The notes under the pieces: model-generated
Seen by the model: only the letters and a program-made list of their open reading frames with translations
Databases searched by the model: none
Told to the model about the DNA's origin: nothing
Shown: in pieces, positions 34,297 through 42,800 of the stretch
How the letters are laid out: every line of letters begins with the position of its first letter
Numbering within the stretch: position 1 is the first letter of the stretch
Made by a program: the position numbers and the translations under genes
DNA from: an uncultured bacterium
GTDB lineage: Bacteria > Patescibacteriota > Minisyncoccia > UBA6257 > UBA9933
NCBI GenBank assembly: GCA_913009635.1
Contig: CAJVXI010000006.1
Location: 1 to 43,428, forward strand
DNA: 43,428 nucleotides
Direction of reading: 5' to 3'

Positions 34297-34711
34297 AATT
34301 TTACTTGTTGAAGATGAGCCAGATATTGTTGAGATGTATAAAATGGTTTTCAGAGAAAATGGATTTGATTTTGACAGCGCTTTAACGGGTAATGAGGCAA
34401 AGAAAAAAATAAAAGAGATAAGTGACGGTAAAAAAACCAAGCCCGCTTTTATTTTATTGGATTTAGTTTTGCCAGATATTACAGGTATAGATGTATTGAA
34501 AGAAATCAGAAACAATGAAGCAACAAAAGATATTTTGGTTGCTATTTTAAGTAATTATACCAGCGAGAAAGCAAAAGAAAGCAGCCAAGATTTGAAGGTT
34601 GATGAATATATATTGAAAGTGGATATTACTCCTCAAGAATTAGTTGAAAAAATCAAAAAAATCCTAAATTTTTCCGACGAAGATAAATCCATCTCAAGCG
34701 GAAAATCCTAA
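34277..34711 (+). CDS. Receiver-only response regulator, second of a pair
   Basis: 144 residues, one REC domain: LVEDEPD, acceptor Asp in ILLDLVLPD, Ser in AILSNYT, Lys in ILKVDITP. Clearly related to the preceding gene (shared EDEPDxxExY and GIDVLKEIR pattern) and overlapping it by 20 nt. With no output domain, its effect must be through protein contacts or phosphotransfer. Confidence 0.93.
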   Translation: MAKNQPKILLVEDEPDIVEMYKMVFRENGFDFDSALTGNEAKKKIKEISDGKKTKPAFILLDLVLPDITGIDVLKEIRNNEATKDILVAILSNYTSEKAKESSQDLKVDEYILKVDITPQELVEKIKKILNFSDEDKSISSGKS

Positions 34712-34716
34712 ATCCT

Positions 34717-35781
34717 ATGTTTGATATTATTACAATTGGAACAGTTACACGGGATGTTTTTTTAAGCAGCCCGCTTTTTAAAATTATTAAAGATCCGCAA
34801 CATCTTAAAAAAATAGGATTTCCCACTGGTGAGGCCCAGTGTTTTGCTTTTGGAGGGAAAATTGAAATTGGTAAGCCGATTTTAGCCACTGGTGGCGGCG
34901 CAAGCAATACAGCTATAACTTTTAGTCGTAATGGACTAAAAACAGCTTCATTATTTAAGGTAGGTCAGGATGAAGCTGCTGAAGATATTTTAGAAAAATT
35001 TCATAAAGAGAAAATCACACCCTTTGCCGTTAAAGAAAAAAATAAAGCAACTGCTTATTCGGTTATTCTTTTGGCGCCAGGTGGCGAACGGACTATTTTG
35101 GTTTATAGGGGCGCTTCTGAGAATTTAAGAATTAAAGATATTCTTTCCGAAGTGTCGAATATAAAAACTCGCTGGCTGTATATTTCTCCCGGGAAAATAC
35201 CTTTTGATGTTATTAAAAAAATATTTGATTATTTTTCAAAACAAAAAACATTAATCGCTTTTAATCCTTCAAAGAATATGATTCAAATGGGTATGAATAA
35301 AATAAAGCCGCTTTTAGTAAAGTCAAAAGTTGTAATTTTGAATCGCGAGGAAGCTGCTTATTTAACCAACATCGATTATTTTAATGAAAAAGAAATTTTT
35401 AAGAAATTAGACAGGGCAGTGCCCGGTATTGCCGTAATGACTAACGGACCAAAAGGTGTTTCAGTATCGGACGGATTTAATATTTATAGGGCGGGAATTT
35501 TCTCCGCTTTCGGCGAAAAAAAGAATAAAGTTATTGATAGAACAGGAGCAGGAGATGCTTTTGGCTCTGGATTTGTTGCCGGGCTTATGCAAAAAAAGGA
35601 AAAATGTATTAAAGGTCTTTGTAAGATTAATAATATAGAACACGCAATTCGTTTAGGTTCGGCAAACGCTACTTCAGTAGTAGAGCATATCGGAGCTAAG
35701 GAGGGGATATTGACGAAGTCAGGTTTTGAAAGAAGTAAAAGATGGCAGAAGTTGCAAATTGAAATGAGAAAGTTGAATTAG
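34717..35781 (+). CDS. PfkB-family carbohydrate kinase
   Basis: 354 residues, ribokinase fold. ATGGGASNTAITFSRNGL near the N-terminus is the sugar-binding glycine block. DRTGAGDAFGSGFVAGLM (~272-289) is the anion-hole and catalytic-Asp signature. The substrate is not fixed by sequence: ribose, fructose-6-phosphate, adenosine and others are all used in this family. It starts 5 nt after the receiver gene, so it may be co-transcribed, and a class II aldolase lies 1.5 kb on. Confidence 0.85.
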   Translation: MFDIITIGTVTRDVFLSSPLFKIIKDPQHLKKIGFPTGEAQCFAFGGKIEIGKPILATGGGASNTAITFSRNGLKTASLFKVGQDEAAEDILEKFHKEKITPFAVKEKNKATAYSVILLAPGGERTILVYRGASENLRIKDILSEVSNIKTRWLYISPGKIPFDVIKKIFDYFSKQKTLIAFNPSKNMIQMGMNKIKPLLVKSKVVILNREEAAYLTNIDYFNEKEIFKKLDRAVPGIAVMTNGPKGVSVSDGFNIYRAGIFSAFGEKKNKVIDRTGAGDAFGSGFVAGLMQKKEKCIKGLCKINNIEHAIRLGSANATSVVEHIGAKEGILTKSGFERSKRWQKLQIEMRKLN

Positions 35782-35922
35782 CAAAAATTTCTAATTTCTA
35801 ATTTCTAATAAATTAACAATGACTCAATTTTCAATGCCCAAATTTAACCATAACCGTGTTTGAAAATTATTAAATTGAAAATTCAATGAAAATTAAAAAT
35901 TAGAAATTGAAAATTGTTATTT
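35782..35922. repeat. TTAGAAATT-word intergenic inverted repeat
   Basis: TTTCTAATTTCTAATTTCTAAT (from about 35790) faces AATTAAAAATTAGAAATTGA (35889-35908), giving a long possible hairpin that ends next to the following ATG. The same word occurs at 2249-2268 and 39573-39606. Confidence 0.6.
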
Positions 35923-37194
35923 ATGAAATCATTTGAGAAAATTGCTAAAATACTTCGGTCTGATAAAGATGCCATAAGAATCATTGAAGAAAAATTAGGC
36001 GTTTCAACAGGACGGAAGAATATAATAGACATAATAGTTGAAGAAAATGATTTACAGATTAAAAATAGATTACGTCTTTTAGGATTAGATTTAAAATCTA
36101 CAGCTAAGGAAATTTACGACGCTTTAATTAGCAAAATTGAAGCGGACGACAACCAATTATTCAAGGCTCTTGGTTCTCCCTCAGCAACGAGTTCAAAAGA
36201 TTGGCAGCGGGTTTTGGAAATTGCCAAAAATATTTCTGACAGACCAACCGGCTTTTTCCTTAAAAAAGAAAAAGCAATGGAGTTTTTTAAAAAACAGCCC
36301 CCATTAAAAATTCTTCAGGCATTGGGATATAAAAATGTTGACGAGATGCTTCAAGAAGAAGATATTTTTGAGATTTTCAGCGCTTTAAGATTTGTTGAAG
36401 GAAATGAATGGTTGAATAAGGTTTTTTTTAAGCAGTATGAGAATCTTTTACCGAGTGATTTTGAGGAAAGAGAAATTGAAGTTCGCGCGCTGTCAAAAAA
36501 ATGGGCTGACATAGCTAAGAATTTTGTCGCGCATAAATATCACAATATCAGTCATTTAAAAGAATTTGGGGTTGTTTACGTAATTCCTTTATCTTTGGAA
36601 ATTTCCGGAGAAACATTGAGAAATCTTGCTTTAATACTTCACTATTTTAACGAAATTCCTTTTTACTCGGATTTAATTAAAAGATTTTCCAAAATAAAAG
36701 ATAAAAGTAAATTTTCAGAAAAAGTAATTTCTTTATTGCGCGGAGATGTAATTGATAGGCGTTTGCCTTCACAGGCCAAAAATTCAAAAAAAACGCAATG
36801 GATGGTAATTCAGCGGTATTTAGCAAAAGACGATGAAAATGATTGGCGGTTATTTGAACCGCATATTAACCCGGAAGCTCTTCATTGGGAGCGAGCTGAA
36901 AGAATGATGGTGAAATCAGGGGAAATACTGAATAGCTTTGGAACAGATTTGTCTTTCTGGCAGAATCTTAATTGGGTTGGAGATTATTTTAAAACCAATA
37001 CGGGCGTTGAAGTTTTGGTAAGTTTTAATTTAGTTGATACGGCGATGTCTTTAGTGATGGAGAAAGAATTGATAAAATATCTTTATCATAACCAGGAATC
37101 TCTTTGGAATAAAATTTTTATTAAGTATTTCGGAGAGGAAAAAATGGAAGAAATGATGAAGGAGAATATAATTAAAGGATGGTTTGAGATTTAG
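35923..37194 (+). CDS. Conserved-looking protein of unknown function
   Basis: 423 residues from ATG 35923. Soluble, largely helical, with no signal peptide or catalytic motif I can name. Recognisable stretches are WADIAKNFVAHKYHNISHL and INPEALHWERAERMMVKSGE. The N-terminus (IAKILRSDKDAIRIIEEKLG) could be a small helical domain. It sits between a PfkB kinase and fructose-bisphosphate aldolase; no shared pathway can be shown. Confidence 0.6.
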   Translation: MKSFEKIAKILRSDKDAIRIIEEKLGVSTGRKNIIDIIVEENDLQIKNRLRLLGLDLKSTAKEIYDALISKIEADDNQLFKALGSPSATSSKDWQRVLEIAKNISDRPTGFFLKKEKAMEFFKKQPPLKILQALGYKNVDEMLQEEDIFEIFSALRFVEGNEWLNKVFFKQYENLLPSDFEEREIEVRALSKKWADIAKNFVAHKYHNISHLKEFGVVYVIPLSLEISGETLRNLALILHYFNEIPFYSDLIKRFSKIKDKSKFSEKVISLLRGDVIDRRLPSQAKNSKKTQWMVIQRYLAKDDENDWRLFEPHINPEALHWERAERMMVKSGEILNSFGTDLSFWQNLNWVGDYFKTNTGVEVLVSFNLVDTAMSLVMEKELIKYLYHNQESLWNKIFIKYFGEEKMEEMMKENIIKGWFEI

Positions 37195-37196
37195 CG

Positions 37197-37300
37197 TAAT
37201 GCCAATATACGAATGCGTACTAATGATACGAATAGATACTAATAATTCGTATTCATTAGTATAATTAGCATGAATTAGTATATTAGCATTTCATTTAAGC
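37197..37300. repeat. ATACGAAT/ATTAGTAT-word intergenic inverted repeat
   Basis: The 124-bp gap holds repeated AATACGAAT and ATACTAAT words facing reverse-complement copies (ATTCGTATTCATTAGTATAA, AATTAGTATATTAG). No ORF. Confidence 0.55.
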
Positions 37301-37318
37301 TATATTAATAAAATTTCT

Positions 37319-38200
37319 ATGCAGCAATTAAAGCAATTAATTTTTGAAGCTGAAAAGAAGCGAATAGCCATTGGCCATTTCAACATATCAGACATAGCTG
37401 GTTTAAAAGCTATTTTTAAGGCAGCACAGGAGTTAAATTTGCCTGTTATTATTGGTGTTTCTGAAGGGGAGAGTGGTTTTGTTGGAATGCGACAAACTGC
37501 TGCTCTGATTAAAAGCTTGCGTGAGGAATTTGACTATCCAATTTTTCTGAATTCTGACCACACTCATTCATTAGAAAAGATAAAAGAAGCAGTTGAAGCC
37601 GGTTTTGACGCTGTTTTATTCGATGGCGGTAAATTACCAATAGAAGAGAATATTCAAAAAACAAAAGAAGTTGTTGATTATGTAAAAAGCGTTTCTGCCA
37701 GTCAAGGAACTGATATTTTAGTTGAGGGTGAATTGGGATATTTGGGCGGCAGTTCCAAGATTTTAACAGAAATTCCAAAAGACGCGTCAATTAATAAAGA
37801 GGATTTAACAAAACCAGAACAAGCTGAGCAATTCGTAAAAGAAACTGGTATTGATTTATTAGCGCCGGCTATTGGCAATATTCACGGGATGTTTAAGAAT
37901 GTGCCTAACCCGAATTTAAATATTAAACGAATTAAAAAATTAAGAGAAGCCGCTGGCGTTCCATTGGTATTACACGGCGGTTCCGGTATTCGCGACGAAG
38001 ATTTTTTAGCCGCTATTGATGCTGGAATTTCTACTGTTCATATTAATACGGAATTGCGTTTGGCATGGAGAAAGGGAATAGACGCGGCATTAAAAGACAT
38101 GCCGGAAGAAATCACGCCTTATAAGATATTGCCTTCAGCTGTTGAAGAAATTAAGAAAGTAGTGGAAAAAAGGATGAAGTTGTTTAATAAGCTTGATTAG
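37319..38200 (+). CDS. fba: Class II fructose-bisphosphate aldolase
   Basis: 293 residues, Zn2+-dependent TIM barrel that cleaves fructose-1,6-bisphosphate (or a related ketose bisphosphate). Zinc and catalytic blocks: NSDHTHS (~77-83), EGELGYLGG, GNIHGMF, LHGGSGI and HINTELRLAW. Length is normal for the family. Tagatose-bisphosphate aldolase activity cannot be excluded. A terminator follows the stop. Confidence 0.9.
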   Translation: MQQLKQLIFEAEKKRIAIGHFNISDIAGLKAIFKAAQELNLPVIIGVSEGESGFVGMRQTAALIKSLREEFDYPIFLNSDHTHSLEKIKEAVEAGFDAVLFDGGKLPIEENIQKTKEVVDYVKSVSASQGTDILVEGELGYLGGSSKILTEIPKDASINKEDLTKPEQAEQFVKETGIDLLAPAIGNIHGMFKNVPNPNLNIKRIKKLREAAGVPLVLHGGSGIRDEDFLAAIDAGISTVHINTELRLAWRKGIDAALKDMPEEITPYKILPSAVEEIKKVVEKRMKLFNKLD

Positions 38201-38227
38201 CCATTAAGGATAATCGCCAGTAGAATG

Positions 38228-38255
38228 CCATTACAGTTAATTGTAATGGTTTTTT
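38228..38255 (+). terminator. Rho-independent terminator after fba
   Basis: CCATTAC-AGTTAATT-GTAATGG followed by TTTTTT. Confidence 0.85.
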
Positions 38256-38302
38256 ATTTTACTATGTTATACATGCGATCGCATGTATAACATAGTAAAA
38301 TA
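38255..38302. repeat. Perfect 48-bp palindrome, copy 3 of the GCGATCGC-centred repeat
   Basis: The strand is exactly self-complementary over 48 bp, centred on GCGATCGC with arms TACTATGTTATACAT. It is the same repeat as at 25396 and 26114. It ends 1 bp before the -35 box of the downstream regulator. Confidence 0.9.
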
Positions 38303-38303
38303 G

Positions 38304-38331
38304 TTGACAATTTATTTAGATTTATTATTCT
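38304..38331 (+). promoter_or_regulatory. Promoter of the winged-helix regulator, near-leaderless
   Basis: TTGACA (38304-38309), 16-bp spacer, TATTCT (38326-38331), then 8 nt to the ATG at 38340. It directly abuts the 48-bp palindrome. Confidence 0.65.
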
Positions 38332-38339
38332 TATTGTTT

Positions 38340-39050
38340 ATGGATAATGACTCCAAAAATTTTATCAAACAGCGTACTTTCGAAATTAGCTGGGCAGTAT
38401 TCCGGGTGGCTGTTTTAGTGCGTCAACCCAAACTTAAAATTGAGCTGGAAAACGCGGCAATCGATCTTTTAGTTAAACCTATCGAAGTTCAACTTCAATA
38501 TATTGAAAAATTGGAGCAGTTGGTGAAATTGGCAGAGAAAATTGGAGAAATTAAATCAATAAACGCCGATGTGCTTTATAGGGAATTAGGTAATTTGCAA
38601 ACGGTAATTGAAAAAGTAAACGGCAAATCCATTCGGCAAGTTCAGGGTAAACGGCAATTACCGGATGTTGAAATTGAATCAATTTTTTCCAAGCCACCGA
38701 TGATTATAGATAAAAATAATAGTATAAATACCAGTACTAATACCAGTATTTTTTCAGCAAATAAATCTAAACGGCAAATTCATTCGGCAATCTTAAGTCA
38801 AACGGCAAACGGCAATGTAAACGGCAATTCTTATAGACAAACGGCAAACATAGAAAGAAAGTCAATAATATTGAAAAATATCCAAAAATCTTCAGAAAAT
38901 CTTCAATTTAAGGATTTAATCGGCATTTTATCCGGGATAAGTGAAAGAACAGTCAGAAACGATATTCAACAGCTTTGTGATGAAGGCGCAATTGAGCGTG
39001 TTGGAGGCGGAGGGCCGCATAGTTATTATAGATTAGCCACTAGCCACTAG
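38340..39050 (+). CDS. Putative transcriptional regulator with C-terminal DeoR-like winged helix
   Basis: 236 residues from ATG 38340; upstream codons to 38304 lie inside the promoter. Residues 1-~90 are helical (ISWAVFRVAVLVRQPKLKI, LEQLVKLAEKIGEI). Residues ~93-170 form a low-complexity linker. Residues ~175-236 are a winged helix-turn-helix (LQFKDLIGILSGISERTVRN, DIQQLCDEGAIERVGGGG, SYYRL). The linker DNA carries about nine AAACGGCAA-like words in different reading frames. Target genes are unknown. Confidence 0.7.
   Translation: MDNDSKNFIKQRTFEISWAVFRVAVLVRQPKLKIELENAAIDLLVKPIEVQLQYIEKLEQLVKLAEKIGEIKSINADVLYRELGNLQTVIEKVNGKSIRQVQGKRQLPDVEIESIFSKPPMIIDKNNSINTSTNTSIFSANKSKRQIHSAILSQTANGNVNGNSYRQTANIERKSIILKNIQKSSENLQFKDLIGILSGISERTVRNDIQQLCDEGAIERVGGGGPHSYYRLATSH
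38618..38847 (+). repeat. Dispersed AAACGGCAA words within the regulator gene
   Basis: Copies near 38618, 38631 (ATTCGGCAA), 38649, 38769, 38782, 38800, 38807, 38818 and 38839. They fall in different codon phases (NGK, KRQ and QTA translations), so the repetition is at DNA level. Confidence 0.75.
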
Positions 39051-39376
39051 GGGTTTAGCCATTAGTCGCTAGTAACAAAGACAGTGGATAGTCGTTATCT
39101 TATATATAATTTATCCACAGTTGGCATTTGATAAATTTTGGATATATTTCTATAATAATTTAAACCCCTAAGAAGAACCTGCGGTTCTCTACGGGGCAAG
39201 CAAGATTTAGAGTGAGGCTAAATTGAACCAGCCACCAGCCAATAGGGTATAGTGTTTTACTTTAATAATAAAGTGGATACTAGTGGCTAACCACTAATCA
39301 CTAGTGGCTAAAATTTGTCTCGCTCAAAAGCGAGTTTTTTTATGGAGTAATCACTAATATGCGAATTGCTGCGAAT
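39051..39376. other. Intergenic region with CTAGTGGC words, a hairpin and a terminator
   Basis: No gene seen. TTAGCCACTAGCCACTAG (from 39033) faces CTAGTGGCTAACCACTAATC/ACTAGTGG near 39281-39310. Between them lies a compact stem-loop (39165-39196: CCCC, AGAACC-TGC-GGTTCT, GGGG). A terminator closes the region. A single perfect DnaA-box-like TTATCCACA lies near 39112. Confidence 0.5.
39319..39341 (+). terminator. Rho-independent terminator
   Basis: CTCGCT-CAAA-AGCGAG followed by TTTTTTT. Confidence 0.88.
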
Positions 39377-39544
39377 ATGGCGAATAAAAAACGTAAAAAT
39401 ATCACCCTTGATAATCTGGCTCAAATAATGACGCAGAGCTTTGTTGACGCTAAAAAAAGCGTAAACAAAGAATTAGAAGACCATCGCAAACGCATTGGAC
39501 GATTAGAAGAACAAGTAGGGAAGTTGCAAGTTAGTTTGCGTTAA
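39377..39544 (+). CDS. Small coiled-coil protein
   Basis: 55 residues from ATG 39377 (six more if the ATG at 39359 is used, which lies within a GCGAAT repeat unit). A basic head MANKKRKN is followed by a heptad-like helix (VNKELEDHRKRIGRLEEQVGKL). No membrane segment. Function unknown. The product resembles short coiled-coil proteins often seen in this lineage. Confidence 0.55.
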   Translation: MANKKRKNITLDNLAQIMTQSFVDAKKSVNKELEDHRKRIGRLEEQVGKLQVSLR

Positions 39545-39726
39545 TTAAATAATTAAGTTTAAGTCATTAAAAATTGATTAAAAATTAAAAATTAGAAATT
39601 AGAAATTTTAACCAAAATACAATAGTTATTTCTTTAATTTAATTCATCATCTACCTCACAAGTATGATGGCGGGTCGATAATTGAGGGCAATAACTTTCT
39701 GAAAAATAATTTTAAGTCGAAAAGAG
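39545..39726. other. AT-rich intergenic sequence with TTAGAAATT words
   Basis: AAAAATTAAAAATTAGAAATTAGAAATTTT (39573-39608) repeats the word seen at 2249 and 35790. Nothing coding or structured is recognised in the rest. Confidence 0.4.
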
Positions 39727-39800
39727 TAATCGCGAATTGGCGAATACTTGCGAATATAGCGAATTCGCCATATTTGCAAAGATTTGTAATTTGCGAACAC
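39727..39800. repeat. GCGAAT/ATTCGC inverted-repeat region upstream of the S-layer-like gene
   Basis: Starts GAGTAATCGCGAATTGGCGAA, as at 32183, and ends TTTGCGAACACTTAA, as at 32295, where the HK3 gene begins. It is a related upstream module, shorter in the middle. A third partial unit lies at 39345-39384. Confidence 0.65.
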
Positions 39801-39810
39801 TTAATTAAAA

Positions 39811-42800
39811 ATGAATAAAACAATAAATAAATTTTCAGCTATTGGTTTATCAGTTACTACCGCTGTCTGGCTTTCAGGCGCTGGAATACTTATGCCAATG
39901 GTTGCTCAAGCTGTTACTGTTGATGAACTTCAAGTTCAAATCCAAGCTTTATTGGAACAGATTACAAGCTTGAATACTCAGTTGTCCGCTCTTCAAGGAG
40001 GAGCTGCTCCATCAGTAACCTTTACTCAAAGCCTCACTTTGGGAAGCAGAGGAGCTGATGTAAAAGCGCTTCAAGAATTCTTGAATGCCAACGGAGCTCA
40101 AGTAGCTTCAAGCGGAGCTGGTTCACCTGGTAATGAAACTGAATACTTTGGTCCTTTGACTAAAGCAGCGGTTATTGTTTACCAGAACTTACACGTAGCT
40201 CAAATTTTAACTCCAGTCGGTCTTTCCGCGGGAACCGGATATTTCGGTCCTTCAACAATGAGTTATATTAATTCATTGGCTGCGGCAGGCGACACTGGCG
40301 ACACCGGTGATACCGGTGATACTGGAGACACAGGAGTTACTAGTGGATTGACTCTCGCTTTATCAGCTGGCAATCCAGCAAGCACCACGGTTCCGAAAGG
40401 AGCAACAGGTGTTGTATTTATGGAATTTAACGTTGCTGGAAGTGGCACCTTAAATTCTCTTGTATTTAAGAGAATGGGAATTGGCGCGACTGGTGACTTT
40501 GGTTCAAGCGGTTTCTATCTTTATGATGGAAGCACTCGTTTAACTAGTGGACGAAGTATTAATTCAACCACTCACGAAGTTTCATTCATTAACCTTGCTT
40601 TAGAGGTTTCAGGAACTAAAACTTTGAGTTTGGTAGCTGATATTGATACTGGTTCTGGCGCTACAGCTGGAAATATTCACTACTTCACACTAATTTCATC
40701 TACTGGTGATCCAACCCCATCGGGCGCGCTTACTGGCAATCCAATGACTATTGGTGGACAATCAGTAGGAACTATTACTGCTGATGATGGTGCAAAGCCA
40801 TCCAACCCTAAAGTTGGTCAGAGCGACGCGCTTTTGTTGAACTTGAAATTAACAGCCGGTTCAACCGCAGAAGATATTGAAGTAACTAAAGTTTCTTTGA
40901 CTGAAGGTGGTACAATTAGTAATTCAAATCTTACCAATTTTGTTTTGAAGAGAGCAGGTGAAACTCTTGCCACTGCTTCAGCAATTGGCGCTAAGGATTT
41001 GATTACATTTGTATTTGACACCCCATTCTTATTGGAGAAAGGTCAGGAAAGAACTTTTGAAATTCGCGGTGATATTGCCGGAGCAACACGTTCCAGCGAC
41101 ACCATTATTCTTTATGTTGATAGCGCTTCAGACATTAAAGCTATTGGCAAGACCTATGGGTATGCGGTAACACCAACAATTTCTGGTATTGATACTACTA
41201 GCGAATCTGACACTTTGACCGTTCAGGGTGGTCAGTTGACTATTACCTTAAATGGTCCTCTTGCAGGCGATATTTCAAAACGCGCCCAAGATATTGAAGT
41301 GCTTAATTTCACTATTGCTTCACAAAACAATGTGGAAATCCGCAATTTGAGGTTTACTGCTTCAACAAGTAATATAACTACTGGACAAGGTTTCCCTGAC
41401 TTTAAGATTTGGGATACTGGAACTAGCGCTGTTATTACCAGCGCGACTGATATTACAACCACTACTTCAACTAGTGTTGTATTTACCGATACAATTAATA
41501 TCAGCGCGGGTGAATCCAAAACCTTTAAGGCAACCGTTGACGTTGATTCTGATAATGACGCAGATGATACATTGAGAATTGATTTGGCCGCTTTTGTAGC
41601 CAATGACGTCAAAAACTTAGACAACAATACTTATGTTGCTATTGCTTCTATAGTTCCAAACGGAATTACAGGTAATATTCAGACCGTTCAGGCTCCAACA
41701 TTAACTGTTGCGTTGTCTGGTACTCCTAGCTCACAAACAATTGTTAGGGGAACTCAGAACGTGTCATTGGTTGGTATCAGCTTAAGAGCTTCAGCTGACG
41801 ACATTAAGATTACTACTTTAAGAGTCACAGCTACATCTTCAAATGCTACCTTGGGTTCAGGAGAGATTCAGAGCTTGGGTCTTTATGACGGAGCTACATT
41901 GGTTTCTGATTTGAAATCATTGGATTCTTCCGCTCTTACCGCGACATTCTCTAATCTTAATTACACAATTGCTAAAGGACAGACCAAGATATTGACTGTT
42001 ATAGGTAATATTGCTTCAGACGCCACTGACGCCGATGTTTATTACGTAGATATGGCATCAATCAGCACTGACGATATTACTGCTTATGACAGCGATGGTA
42101 ATAGCGCAACTGTGGACGGTACAATTCCTAACTCAAGCGGAACAGTATCAATTACTGTTACTACTGCTGGCACTGTCACTGTTGCTAAGGCATCAGATGA
42201 TACTGATTCAGAAGCAGGAATTGTTATTGCTGGAAATGAAACAACATTAGCTAAGTTCAAATGGACTTCTGCTAATGAAGCAATGACCATTAACAAGATG
42301 CGATTATTGGTTGTTCCAACTAACAGCGCTACTGCAACTTCAACAGCAGTTGAGGATGATGTATTGGTTATTAAGCTTTATGAGTCAAATGGCACTACAG
42401 TTATTGGCGACTCTAGTGGTTATCCTATAGTTGGTGGCGGTATTGCCACTATTACAGACCTTGGATGGACCATTCCTAAGAATGACGATAAGACCATGGT
42501 TGTAAAGGCTACTCTTAACACAATTGCTGCCGGCGCTGACACAGGTCAGTCCGTTTATGTAAGCGTAATGGGCACTTCAGGCACAACCTTTGAAGCCCAG
42601 GGCGCTTCATCTAAGTTGAATTCTCTTACCGCGGCTACTGGAAACCAGAAAGTTGTTTACAAGACCAAACCAACTTTGAGTTTGGCTGGTCCTGCTAATG
42701 ACGGTAAACCAAGCTCTAGCTCTAAATTGTCAGCTGGAGAAGTAGCAGTTTTGAGATTTAAGATAGCGGCTGACTCAGGAGATGATATTTCCTGGGGTAA

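Noticed and set aside
39090-39125. Replication origin, because of a perfect TTATCCACA near 39112 (and another near 19415)
   Set aside because: Single boxes in AT-rich DNA are expected by chance; no cluster of boxes and no dnaA or dnaN nearby.
40263-42296. Several minus-strand ORFs inside the S-layer-like gene
   Set aside because: Shadows of a Thr/Ser/Ala-rich repetitive coding frame, with no promoters or starts of their own.
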